From Vibrio harveyi NBRC 15634 = ATCC 14126 = KCTC 12724 (GTDB lineage: Bacteria; Pseudomonadota; Gammaproteobacteria; Enterobacterales; Vibrionaceae), in contig NZ_BCUF01000026.1 of the NCBI RefSeq assembly GCF_001591145.1, positions 17,959-81,958 on the forward strand: a stretch of 64,000 bases of DNA, written 5' to 3'. The notes beneath the pieces were generated by a model that saw nothing but the letters and a program-made list of their open reading frames with translations, searched no databases and was not told where the DNA came from. How positions within the stretch are numbered: the first letter of the stretch is position 1; each line of letters opens with the position of its first letter. Below, piece by piece: positions 1 through 7,966 of this stretch. The translations under genes were made by a program, and so were the position numbers.

Positions 1-1280
1 GCTACGGCGGTTGGTTTTTATTGTTGCTGTTTGCATTGGTACCATGGATTCCTTACGGCGAGCGCCAAGCCATTTTGCTGGACATCGGTAACCAGCAGTT
101 CAACTTTTTCGGCACAACGCTGTATCCACAAGACCTTACCCTACTCGCACTGCTGTTTGTAATAGCAGCGTTTGGGCTGTTCTTTATCACCACCTTCTTG
201 GGGCGGGTTTGGTGTGGCTACTTGTGCCCGCAAACCGTGTGGACCTTCATCTATATTTGGTTTGAAGAGAAGCTCGAAGGCAGTGCAAATAAACGCCGAA
301 AGCAGGATTCCAATAAGCTGACTGCAAATTTAGCCATGCGCAAAACCCTCAAACACATTGCGTGGTTTGCGATAGCTCTTGCGACAGGCTTTACCTTTGT
401 TGGCTATTTCGTACCCATGAAGCAATTAGTCGTCGACTTTTTCACCTTTAATGCCAACTTTTGGCCCGTATTTTGGGTAATGTTTTTTGCTATTTGTACT
501 TACGGTAACGCTGGCTGGATGCGCTCTATTATGTGTATTCACATGTGCCCTTATGCGCGTTTCCAATCGGCTATGTTCGATAAAGACACCTTCATCGTGG
601 GTTACGACACCAAACGTGGTGAAAAACGTGGTCCTCGTTCACGCAAAGCCGATCCAAAGCAACTTGGTTTAGGTGACTGTATCGATTGTGATCTGTGTGT
701 TCAGGTATGTCCGACTGGTATCGATATCCGGGATGGCTTGCAGTATGAGTGTATCAACTGTGGCGCGTGTATTGATGCATGTGACAACACCATGGAGCGC
801 ATGGGTTACGAGAAAGGTCTGATCAACTACACCACCGAACATCGTCTCTCAGGTAAGAGTACCAAAGTCATGCGTCCAAAACTGCTTGGTTATGGTGCGG
901 TACTGTTAGTCATGATTGGCTTGTTCTTCCTACAAGTGGCATCGGTTGATCCAGCAGGCATGAGCGTGCTGCGTGACCGTAACCAATTGTTCCGCGTTAA
1001 CAGCTCAGGCGAAGTAGAAAACACCTATACCTTAAAAGTGATCAACAAGACCCAACAAGTTCAAGAGTACGACTTGAACGTCGAAGGTTTGAGTGATGTC
1101 AGCTGGTATGGCAAACAAACCATTCAAGTTGAACCAGGAGAAGTATTAAACTTACCAATGAGCCTTGGCGCAGATCCTGACAAGCTAAACTCTGCGATCA
1201 CAACAATTCAGTTTATACTCACCGATAAGAGCAACGAATTCACCATTGAAGTGGAAAGCCGATTTATCAAGAAGCTATAA
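1..1280 (+). CDS. ccoG: Cytochrome c oxidase accessory protein CcoG (FixG/RdxA), 5'-truncated by window edge
   Basis: Membrane iron-sulfur protein that supports assembly (copper handling) of cbb3-type cytochrome c oxidase. The reading frame is already open at base 3 and its first ATG at base 21 lies inside a membrane segment, so the true start is upstream of the window. Visible features are a GYLCPQTVW motif in the N-terminal membrane region, several hydrophobic segments, and two CxxCxxCxxxC-type clusters (CIDCDLCVQVCP and CINCGACIDACD, near bases 675-785) that fit two 4Fe-4S centres. After a last membrane helix near base 900 comes the periplasmic Ig-like FixG C-terminal domain. The frame ends in TAA just before a strong terminator. 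The ccoNOPQ genes are not in this window. Family assignment is secure. Confidence 0.93.
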   Translation, partial: YGGWFLLLLFALVPWIPYGERQAILLDIGNQQFNFFGTTLYPQDLTLLALLFVIAAFGLFFITTFLGRVWCGYLCPQTVWTFIYIWFEEKLEGSANKRRKQDSNKLTANLAMRKTLKHIAWFAIALATGFTFVGYFVPMKQLVVDFFTFNANFWPVFWVMFFAICTYGNAGWMRSIMCIHMCPYARFQSAMFDKDTFIVGYDTKRGEKRGPRSRKADPKQLGLGDCIDCDLCVQVCPTGIDIRDGLQYECINCGACIDACDNTMERMGYEKGLINYTTEHRLSGKSTKVMRPKLLGYGAVLLVMIGLFFLQVASVDPAGMSVLRDRNQLFRVNSSGEVENTYTLKVINKTQQVQEYDLNVEGLSDVSWYGKQTIQVEPGEVLNLPMSLGADPDKLNSAITTIQFILTDKSNEFTIEVESRFIKKL

Positions 1281-1296
1281 CTTCGATGACCAATGG

Positions 1297-1327
1297 AAAA
1301 AGGCTCAGCAATGAGCCTTTTTATTTA
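1297..1327 (+). terminator. Rho-independent terminator of ccoG
   Basis: A 10-bp stem (AAAAGGCTCA at 1298-1307, TGAGCCTTTT at 1312-1321) with a GCAA tetraloop runs into T-rich sequence. It ends two bases before the chosen srkA start codon, so the leader of srkA overlaps this hairpin. Confidence 0.85.
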
Positions 1328-1328
1328 T

Positions 1329-2315
1329 ATGTCCCAAGGCACCTTCAACTTTGATGCCCTCACGCCAGACTTTATGTGGTACGCGTTAGAGAGCATCGGT
1401 ATTCGAGCGGAATCTGGATTTCTCGCTCTCAACAGTTACGAAAACCGTGTTTACCAGTTCACCGATGAAGAACGCAAGCGCTATGTGGTGAAGTTCTACC
1501 GTCCTGAGCGCTGGAGCAATGAACAAATTCAAGAAGAACATGACTTCACCCTTGAATTGATCGACAACGAAATCCCAGTTGCTCCACCCGTGCGCATCAA
1601 CGGACACACCCTACACCATTACCAAGGCTACGGCTTTGCTTTATTTGAGAGTGTGGGAGGTCGTCAATATGAAGTCGACAACTTAGATCAGCTCGAAGGT
1701 GTGGGTCGTTTTTTAGGGCGAATCCACAAAGTAGGCAGCCGCCAAGCCTTCCAGCATCGCCCAACGATTGGCTTGCAAGAATATCTTTATCAGCCAAGAA
1801 AGATTCTGCAAAACGCTAACATGATCCCAATGCATTTAGAGAATAGCTTCTTCAACGATTTAGACATGTTAATCAAATCGATTGAAAGCCACTGGCAGGA
1901 TGGTTTCAATACCATTCGCCTACACGGAGATTGCCATCCGGGCAACATCTTATGGCGCGATGGTCCCATGTTTGTCGATTTGGATGACTCACGCAATGGT
2001 CCAGCAGTGCAAGACTTATGGATGCTACTCAATGGTGAGCGCCAAGATAAACTAATGCAGTTGGATATCGTCTTAGAAGCTTATCAGGAGTTTTGTGACT
2101 TTAACTCGGCAGAATTGAAACTAATCGAACCACTTCGCGGTCTACGAATGGTGCACTATATGGCATGGCTAGCAAAACGTTGGCATGACCCGGCATTTCC
2201 GCTCGCTTTTCCATGGTTCAATGAGCCAAAATACTGGGAAGGTCAGGTCCTTGCATTTAAAGAGCAGATTGCCAACTTAGAAGAAGCACCACTGTCTTTA
2301 ATGCCTCAATGGTAA
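1329..2315 (+). CDS. srkA: Stress response kinase A (SrkA/YihE)
   Basis: Cytoplasmic Ser/Thr kinase of the aminoglycoside-phosphotransferase fold; in E. coli it is part of the Cpx envelope-stress response and counteracts stress-induced death. The start at 1329 gives 328 residues, the E. coli length, and begins MSQGTFNFDALTPD; an in-frame ATG at 1293 would run through the ccoG terminator and is unlikely. The conserved N-terminal LNSYENRVYQF segment is present. The catalytic loop HGDCHPGN lies near residue 200 and the metal-binding FVDLDDS follows. dsbA begins 34 bp downstream on the same strand, the same srkA-dsbA pairing as in enterobacteria, where both are Cpx-linked. Identification is confident; the substrate in the cell is unknown. 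Confidence 0.93.
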   Translation: MSQGTFNFDALTPDFMWYALESIGIRAESGFLALNSYENRVYQFTDEERKRYVVKFYRPERWSNEQIQEEHDFTLELIDNEIPVAPPVRINGHTLHHYQGYGFALFESVGGRQYEVDNLDQLEGVGRFLGRIHKVGSRQAFQHRPTIGLQEYLYQPRKILQNANMIPMHLENSFFNDLDMLIKSIESHWQDGFNTIRLHGDCHPGNILWRDGPMFVDLDDSRNGPAVQDLWMLLNGERQDKLMQLDIVLEAYQEFCDFNSAELKLIEPLRGLRMVHYMAWLAKRWHDPAFPLAFPWFNEPKYWEGQVLAFKEQIANLEEAPLSLMPQW

Positions 2316-2349
2316 GTCAGGCCGAACAATTCAAAATGGAGATATTTAA

Positions 2350-2952
2350 ATGAAAAAGCTGTTCGCACTGTTTTCTATGCTGATGCTAAGCCTGTCGGCA
2401 CATGCAGCGCAATTCAAAGAAGGTGAACATTACAAAGTATTGGATCTAGAGGCATCGAAAAAGCCTGTAGTGACTGAGTTCTTCTCTTTCTACTGCCCAC
2501 ACTGTCATTCATTCGAGCCTATCATTCAGCAGCTGAAACAAAAGCTACCTGAAGGCGTAAAACTACAGAAGAACCACGTATCCTTCATGGGCGGAAACAT
2601 GGGACCTTCAATGAGCAAAGCATACGCGACCATGGTTGCTCTAAAAGTAGAAGATAAGATGGTGCCTGTGATGTTTAACCGTATCCACAACATGCGTAAG
2701 CCACCACGTGACGATGCTGAAATTCGTCAAATCTTCCTAGACGAAGGTGTGGACGCGAAAAAATTCGACGCAGCATTCAAAGGTTTCGCAGTCGATTCAA
2801 TGGTTCGCCGTATGGACAAGCAATTTGAAAACAGCGGTCTAACAGGCGTTCCTGCAGTTATCGTTAACAATAAGTACCTAGTTCAAGCGCAAGGCATTAA
2901 GTCAATGGACGAGTACTTTGCACTAGTAAACTACTTGCTAACGCTTAAGTAA
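2350..2952 (+). CDS. dsbA: Thiol:disulfide interchange protein DsbA
   Basis: Periplasmic oxidant that introduces disulfide bonds into exported proteins and is re-oxidised by DsbB. The 200-residue precursor starts with a typical Sec signal peptide ending around SLSAHA-A (residues 1-19 or 20). The thioredoxin-type active site is C49-P-H-C52, the classic DsbA dipeptide, and the cis-proline loop (GVPAV) is near residue 169. The usual helical insertion lies between them. A GGAG-type ribosome-binding site precedes the ATG. The gene is 34 bp behind srkA and probably shares its transcript, followed by a strong terminator. In vibrios this enzyme (also called TcpG) is needed for folding of secreted virulence factors and pili. 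Confidence 0.97.
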   Translation: MKKLFALFSMLMLSLSAHAAQFKEGEHYKVLDLEASKKPVVTEFFSFYCPHCHSFEPIIQQLKQKLPEGVKLQKNHVSFMGGNMGPSMSKAYATMVALKVEDKMVPVMFNRIHNMRKPPRDDAEIRQIFLDEGVDAKKFDAAFKGFAVDSMVRRMDKQFENSGLTGVPAVIVNNKYLVQAQGIKSMDEYFALVNYLLTLK

Positions 2953-2969
2953 TCTGTGCAAAAACAAGA

Positions 2970-2999
2970 AAGGGGAGCACTGTGCTCCCCTTCTTTATT
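2970..2999. terminator. Bidirectional terminator between dsbA and the acyltransferase gene
   Basis: GGGGAGCAC and GTGCTCCCC around a single T (2972-2990) form a GC-rich hairpin with T-rich flanks on both strands. It overlaps the stop codon of the leftward acyltransferase gene. Confidence 0.85.
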
Positions 3000-3882
3000 T
3001 GTGTATTTCTTGCAGCAGTTGATCTTTCTCCTGCCAAACATCACCAAGCCATTGTTGGAACTGGCGTTTATACGGCTTGTCATTAAAATAATCGCCCAAT
3101 ACACGTTCGTCGACAGGAAGCACTTTCACACGCACGACAATCTTGGTCATACGCCCCATAAGAATATCTTTAAATGGCTTCTCCGTATTATCTGGATATG
3201 CCAAGGTCACATCAATGATGTTCTCAAATTGCTCACCCATTGCCGCTAACGTATAAGCAATACCACCTGATTTTGGCTGCAACAAATATTGATAACCCGC
3301 TCGACTTTTACGCTGCTTCTCTTGTGTAAAACGCGTTCCTTCCACGTAATTCACTACTGTAGTTGGTGTATGTTTAAACTTGGCGCAAGAGCGGCGCGTC
3401 GTTTGCAAATCTTGTCCACGTTTATGTGGATTACGAAGCAGATATTCACGAGAATAGCGACGCATAAATGGCATATCTAATGCCCAACAAGCCATACCGA
3501 TAAAAGGCACGTAAAGTAACTGTTGTTTTAAGAAAAATTTAGGCATAGGGATGCGATCTTTAAATACGCAGCACAGTACAACAATATCAGTCCAACTAAG
3601 ATGATTACTGATCAGTAGGTACCAACCATCTTTCTTTAAGTTTTCTCCGCCTTGAACATCCCATTCAACGCGATTAAACAAAGCAAGGATGCCTGCATTG
3701 ACTGTAGCCCAAACCCACATCATTTTGTTTGCAGCTTCGGTACCCTTGGCTTTGAGCTTTGCTGTTGGAAGCAAAAGCTTAAAAATGGCAATGATACAAA
3801 TAGCGATGGAACAAATCGCAGAATTTATAATCACAAAAGAAGCGTTAAAAATGAGTAACAAATATGCCAACATGGTAACCAA
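2995..3882 (-). CDS. yihG: Membrane-bound 1-acyl-glycerol-3-phosphate acyltransferase family protein, YihG-like
   Basis: PlsC-superfamily acyltransferase expected to transfer a fatty acyl chain to lysophosphatidate or a related lysolipid at the inner membrane. The 295-residue product has a hydrophobic N-terminus (residues 4-38) and a second hydrophobic stretch near 55-70. It carries the HX4D catalytic motif in NHLSWTD near residue 95 and the acceptor-binding motif YVEGTRFT near residue 180. Overall order and neighbourhood (next to dsbA) match E. coli YihG, a minor acyltransferase. An alternative start three codons downstream cannot be excluded. In E. coli polA follows yihG; here a DUF2860 gene does. 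Family is sure, the precise substrate is not. Confidence 0.85.
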   Translation of the reverse strand: MVTMLAYLLLIFNASFVIINSAICSIAICIIAIFKLLLPTAKLKAKGTEAANKMMWVWATVNAGILALFNRVEWDVQGGENLKKDGWYLLISNHLSWTDIVVLCCVFKDRIPMPKFFLKQQLLYVPFIGMACWALDMPFMRRYSREYLLRNPHKRGQDLQTTRRSCAKFKHTPTTVVNYVEGTRFTQEKQRKSRAGYQYLLQPKSGGIAYTLAAMGEQFENIIDVTLAYPDNTEKPFKDILMGRMTKIVVRVKVLPVDERVLGDYFNDKPYKRQFQQWLGDVWQEKDQLLQEIHK

Positions 3883-4037
3883 TCAGTAACTAGTGTACGT
3901 GAACAATAAAACAGCGTGTAATTATACGAATCCGTTGCCACATTGGAATATTTGTAATAATGGTCAGATTTGTTTCACTGTAAAACCGGACCAACGCTCA
4001 ACTAACATTCTTCATTCGACAAACAAGGAGAAAGCGA

Positions 4038-4994
4038 ATGAATCCAAGGCTAACCTTACTGCCTTTGGCTCTTATCGTCAGTACAGCTCAGGCTCAACTT
4101 GCTGAAACAGCAGGTTTTAGCGGTGAAATTTCGCTCAATGCAGGCTTCGTTTCATCAGAATCTCATTTCAATACCGATAATAGCAGCACCATCAACTCTC
4201 TCGATCAAAGCGCTGAGAGTGATAGCTCCTTTATTGCTGCGCCATTAGGCAACATCGCTTATACATTTGGTAGCAAACTCAACCAGCAAGTATACGTTGG
4301 TACTACGCGTGCCGATATTGCAGTGGGTACTTTAGCGTTCCAGTTAGGATATCAGTACCAATTGCCATCAGGCACAATATTAGATGTATCTTACCTTCCT
4401 ACCGTTTTAAAAGGTGAAACGTGGCGCAACCCATATAAAACAGGTTCTGCAAGACAAACCACTGACGAAGGTGGCAACGCGTACCGCTTCCAAATCAAAC
4501 GCTTCTTAGATGACAACTTTAACCTTGATTTGGCATACGCAGACAAAGATGTGGAAAAAGATGAAGTCACTGACCGCACTTTAGCCCGTGACGCGAAAGT
4601 ATATTACGTAAAAGGCGATTATCGTATCCCGTTGAGTCGCACATCAATGCTACAACCTGCTTTAACCTACATTAATCAAGATGCCGTTGGTGATGCCGAG
4701 TCATTTGATTCATATGGTTTAGACTTAAGCTGGTTCCAATTTATGAACCGTCACCGCTTTGCCTTAACCGCTGGCTACACAATGAAAGACTACCAATCAG
4801 CAAGCAACACGTTTGGTAAAACACGTAGCGACGACACATTAAGTCTGTTTGCGGCATACGAATACGAAAATGTATTCGATTGGCAAAACTGGTCGTTCAT
4901 TTCTCTGGCTGGCTACAGCAATACCGATTCGAATATCACTTTCTACGATGAGAAAGAATATTTAGTTTCAGTTGGTATGAACTACAACTTCTAA
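4038..4994 (+). CDS. DUF2860 family outer-membrane beta-barrel protein
   Basis: Protein of unknown role found mainly in vibrios and relatives. It starts with a signal peptide (MNPRLTLLPLALIVSTAQA, cleaved near residue 19). The remaining 299 residues alternate polar and hydrophobic residues in the way of transmembrane beta strands, contain many Tyr, Gly and Asp residues, and finish in YNF, an aromatic C-terminus typical of barrels inserted by BAM. A good ribosome-binding site (AAGGAG) lies upstream of the ATG. It is divergent from the acyltransferase gene. It could be a channel or a porin-like protein, but I can see no ligand motif and do not assign a function. Confidence 0.8.
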   Translation: MNPRLTLLPLALIVSTAQAQLAETAGFSGEISLNAGFVSSESHFNTDNSSTINSLDQSAESDSSFIAAPLGNIAYTFGSKLNQQVYVGTTRADIAVGTLAFQLGYQYQLPSGTILDVSYLPTVLKGETWRNPYKTGSARQTTDEGGNAYRFQIKRFLDDNFNLDLAYADKDVEKDEVTDRTLARDAKVYYVKGDYRIPLSRTSMLQPALTYINQDAVGDAESFDSYGLDLSWFQFMNRHRFALTAGYTMKDYQSASNTFGKTRSDDTLSLFAAYEYENVFDWQNWSFISLAGYSNTDSNITFYDEKEYLVSVGMNYNF

Positions 4995-4999
4995 GATCG

Positions 5000-5036
5000 A
5001 TACTCGCAGTAAATGGGATCCATTTGCTGCGAGTAT
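5000..5036 (+). repeat. Near-perfect 17-bp hairpin between the DUF2860 and GGDEF genes
   Basis: ATACTCGCAG (5000-5009) pairs with CTGCGAGTAT (5027-5036) and AAATGG (5011-5016) with CCATTT (5020-5025); the only non-Watson-Crick position is T5010 opposite G5026, and the loop is GAT. No T-tract follows on the plus strand, so this is not a canonical intrinsic terminator. It begins five bases after the DUF2860 stop codon and could protect the 3' end of that mRNA. Confidence 0.75.
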
Positions 5037-5143
5037 AAAATGGACTGATCGTCACAATAAAAACAATTCATTGCTCAAACAATAGCCAATCGAACGCTCT
5101 TGTGGATAATATGCGCCCTATTTATTATTTGCGAGAGCCATAC

Positions 5144-5977
5144 ATGCACATCGATCCTCAATACGCTTCCGAACAAAACTTAATGAGCGTTCTTTCCAAG
5201 AACTTTCCGGGTTTTATCGCTGTGCGAAAAGAGACAGGTGAACATGTCGCCCTCAACCAGCGCTACCGTGCTTTCTTCGAAGAAGACATTCTCGGCATCA
5301 GCTTAGACAACATGATCACAGATTGTGATAACGAAGACCTACGAGATCTGTTACTTCAATGCAAACGCAACGATCAAGCTTTGATCGACAGCAAAGCCCC
5401 GATGCGAGTGGATATTGAAACCTTTCAAAATCACCACTTTGAATCTATGCGCTACCTTACCGAAGTTAATGGTGAGCGTCATATCGTATTGATGGCATGG
5501 GATATAACAGCGCGTATCGAAGAACAAAACCAGTTAAAACAAAGCCTGCATTACGATCACCTAACAGGTGCATTAAATAAAAAAGCGTTGATGTCAGCCA
5601 TACAAAAGGGCTGTGACTGCTGCGTTGTGGCTTATCTTGATTTGGATAAATTCAAGCAAGTTAACGACACTTATGGTCATGCTATTGGAGATAAAGTACT
5701 GATCGACTTTGCTACCTTAATGATGCAAAAACTGGGAGAGAATGGCACGCTCTACCGAGTTGGTGGTGATGAGTTTGTCGTCCTATTTGATTGCATGCCA
5801 TTATCCAGTGCTCAAGACATCCTGTTGAATATTCGCCAATTTGTAGAAAATGATATCCATCTACATGGTATCTCATTCAGTTTTGGCTTGGTGGAGTGCC
5901 AAGAGAATCTTGAGCAATGTATCGAGCATGCAGACCAAGCACTCTACCAAGATAAACGCAACCGAAAGCAGGCTTAA
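5144..5977 (+). CDS. Diguanylate cyclase with N-terminal PAS-like domain
   Basis: Predicted soluble enzyme making cyclic di-GMP from two GTP. From the preferred start the protein has 277 residues. Residues about 10-125 look like a PAS-type sensor (NFPGFIAVRKETGEHVALN), followed by a GGDEF domain beginning YDHLTGALNK. The signature is an intact GGDEF (LYRVGGDEFVVLF), with upstream LDLDKFKQVNDTYGH for nucleotide and metal binding. The RxxD product-inhibition site that often lies just before GGDEF is missing. I chose ATG 5144 because GAGAG lies at a good distance; in-frame starts at 5102 (GTG) and 5111 (ATG) are also possible. The gene converges on comM with only two bases between stop codons. 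Confidence 0.85.
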   Translation: MHIDPQYASEQNLMSVLSKNFPGFIAVRKETGEHVALNQRYRAFFEEDILGISLDNMITDCDNEDLRDLLLQCKRNDQALIDSKAPMRVDIETFQNHHFESMRYLTEVNGERHIVLMAWDITARIEEQNQLKQSLHYDHLTGALNKKALMSAIQKGCDCCVVAYLDLDKFKQVNDTYGHAIGDKVLIDFATLMMQKLGENGTLYRVGGDEFVVLFDCMPLSSAQDILLNIRQFVENDIHLHGISFSFGLVECQENLEQCIEHADQALYQDKRNRKQA

Positions 5978-5979
5978 AT

Positions 5980-7503
5980 TTATACTGCCTGCGCCGTCAA
6001 CTGTTTGAGTAATCTATCCATCGCTCGATACCCCAATGCTTCTGCAAGGTGAGTTCGTTCAATTTGTGGTGAACCTTCCAGATCAGCGATAGTACGCGCA
6101 ACTTTGATGATGCGGTGATACGCGCGAATCGACAATCCCAAGCGGTGCAAAGCGTTCTCTAGAAACTCGGCATCGCTTTTTTGTAGCGGGCAAAACGCTT
6201 CAATCTCTCGACTGCCCAACAGTGCATTAACCTTACCGCTGCGATTGAGCATATCATTGCGTGCTTGATTTACTCGTTCCTTGACCGCCGCTGTTGGTTC
6301 CCCTCGATCGCCCCCTTCAGATAATGTGCCTTTCGGCAAAGCAAGAATTTCCAGCGACATGTCAAAACGATCTAGAAGCGGACCTGATAAACGTCCAAGG
6401 TAGCGCAAAATAGCTTGTGGATTCGTCCGTGCTTGATTCCCTTCATAATATCCTGTCGGACTGGGGTTTAATGCACCAACCAATTGGAATCGAGCAGGAA
6501 AGCGCGTTTTACCTTGCGCTCTAGAGATAATAATTTCTCCTGACTCCAAAGGCTCTCGCAAAGAATCGAGCACCTTACGGTCAAACTCCGGCATCTCATC
6601 TAAAAACAACAACCCATTATGGGCTAGAGATATCTCGCCCGGTCTTGGTACTGAGCCACCTCCGACTAAAGCAGCCATTGAGCTGGAATGGTGCGGAGCG
6701 CGGAACGGTCGCGTCTTCCAATTGTGTTCATTGATTTCACTTTGAGTCAGCGACGCCACAGAAGCGGTTTCCATGGCTTCTTCATCGCTCATCTCTGGCA
6801 ATAAATCACATAGCCGTGATGCCAACATGGTTTTACCTGTACCTGGAGGACCAAGAAAAAGTAGGTTGTGATTGCCAGCCGCAGCAATTTCTAAAGCGCG
6901 TTTACCTTGTTGTTGACCAATGATGTCTTGTAAATCACGACCGTGCGTTTTGGTCTCTTTTTTCTTCGGGGTTTGATATAAATTCAATTGATGCTGACCA
7001 CAAAGCTCAGCACACACTTCCAGTAACGATTGGGCTGATTTATGCTGCTCTTTACCCACTAATGCCGCTTGATCACCATTCGCATGAGGCACCACTAAAC
7101 GACGCTGTTTTTTGTTCGCAGCCAACGCAGCAGGTAGCACGCCTTTTACAGGTCTCAGCCCTCCAGAAAGGGCTAATTCACCAACAAATTCGTAGTTTTT
7201 GAGCTTATCTGTCGCGATTTGTTCTGAAGCAGCCAAAATCCCTAATGCAATCGGCAGATCAAAGCGCCCACCTTCTTTGGGCAAGTCAGCAGGAGCCAAA
7301 TTGACCGTAATTCGTTTTGCTGGAAACTGAAAATTGGAATTAACGATCGCACTTCGGACACGATCTTTCGATTCTTTTACTGTGGTTTCCGGTAGACCCA
7401 CCAGCGTAAACCCCGGCATCCCATTGCTGATGTGGACTTCCACGCTTACCGACGGCGCTTGCACACCCACACTTGCTCGACTATGAATGATTGCCAGCCC
7501 CAT
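5980..7503 (-). CDS. comM: ComM/YifB family Mg-chelatase-like AAA+ ATPase
   Basis: Hexameric AAA+ helicase that promotes branch migration during integration of DNA taken up by natural transformation; in Vibrio cholerae and Haemophilus loss of ComM lowers transformation. The 507-residue protein has the N-terminal ChlI-type domain (start MGLAIIHSRASVGV), a Walker A GPPGTGKT near residue 218, a Walker B LLFLDEMPEF near residue 300, and the C-terminal Mg-chelatase domain. The length matches E. coli YifB. It stands alone on the minus strand, head to head with the ilv leader region and tail to tail with the GGDEF gene. No frameshift is seen, so it is probably functional. Confidence 0.93.
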   Translation of the reverse strand: MGLAIIHSRASVGVQAPSVSVEVHISNGMPGFTLVGLPETTVKESKDRVRSAIVNSNFQFPAKRITVNLAPADLPKEGGRFDLPIALGILAASEQIATDKLKNYEFVGELALSGGLRPVKGVLPAALAANKKQRRLVVPHANGDQAALVGKEQHKSAQSLLEVCAELCGQHQLNLYQTPKKKETKTHGRDLQDIIGQQQGKRALEIAAAGNHNLLFLGPPGTGKTMLASRLCDLLPEMSDEEAMETASVASLTQSEINEHNWKTRPFRAPHHSSSMAALVGGGSVPRPGEISLAHNGLLFLDEMPEFDRKVLDSLREPLESGEIIISRAQGKTRFPARFQLVGALNPSPTGYYEGNQARTNPQAILRYLGRLSGPLLDRFDMSLEILALPKGTLSEGGDRGEPTAAVKERVNQARNDMLNRSGKVNALLGSREIEAFCPLQKSDAEFLENALHRLGLSIRAYHRIIKVARTIADLEGSPQIERTHLAEALGYRAMDRLLKQLTAQAV

Positions 7504-7707
7504 AATTTCCTCAAATTTTTGTTCGTTATATAACCAGATGTTTTCTATATGGATATGTTATATAGCCTGTCCAGAATGGTACTTAATGTGAAAAAAGAAT
7601 GACTTTTTGCTTGTCATGCAGCAGATTTGTGTGTTACCACTAGTGACGCAAACATTTTCGTAGAACATTACACACTACTTTTTAACGAAAAAAAGAACGA
7701 CAGACAG

Positions 7708-7797
7708 ATGAACTTATTCGCTCACAACAACTCACTGCTAGCCCTGATTATCGTGGTCATTATTGGCACCGCGCGGGGTATTGTGGGCGAAAGATAA
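7708..7797 (+). CDS. ilvL: ilv operon leader peptide
   Basis: A 29-codon open frame (start MNLFAHNNSLLALIIVVI) ahead of ilvG; 12 of the 29 residues are Leu, Ile or Val, in a run LLALIIVVII. It is followed within 20 bases by a GC-rich hairpin and T-run, the usual layout of the ilvGMEDA attenuator, in which ribosome stalling at branched-chain codons prevents termination. The residue sequence differs from E. coli IlvL but the composition and position are diagnostic. I infer control by charged tRNA-Leu, -Ile and -Val levels. Confidence in the attenuator is high; the exact start codon is the only ATG that fits. Confidence 0.85.
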   Translation: MNLFAHNNSLLALIIVVIIGTARGIVGER

Positions 7798-7810
7798 CCA
7801 CAAATTACGA

Positions 7811-7846
7811 AAAACCCCCGCACTGAAAAGTCCGGGGGTTTTTTTA
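7811..7846 (+). terminator. ilvGMEDA attenuator terminator
   Basis: AACCCCCG (7813-7820) pairs with CGGGGGTT (7833-7840) across a loop, followed by TTTTT. It lies between the leader peptide and ilvG and is the termination arm of the attenuator. Confidence 0.88.
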
Positions 7847-7966
7847 CAACTACAAGTTGTCATCTGTCTAACCCTCAGACAGCTTAACGGGAAGAATGGG
7901 AGTGCACATGAAGTGCAAAACACATGGCGATAGCTACGAGCCACAACGTAGCAAAGGAGGTTTACG

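Noticed and set aside
1293..1328. Upstream start of srkA
   Set aside because: The extra 12 codons are the ccoG terminator hairpin; the family N-terminus begins at 1329.
3965..3985. parS-like TGTTTCAC near the DUF2860 promoter
   Set aside because: Only the left half matches; the right half diverges.
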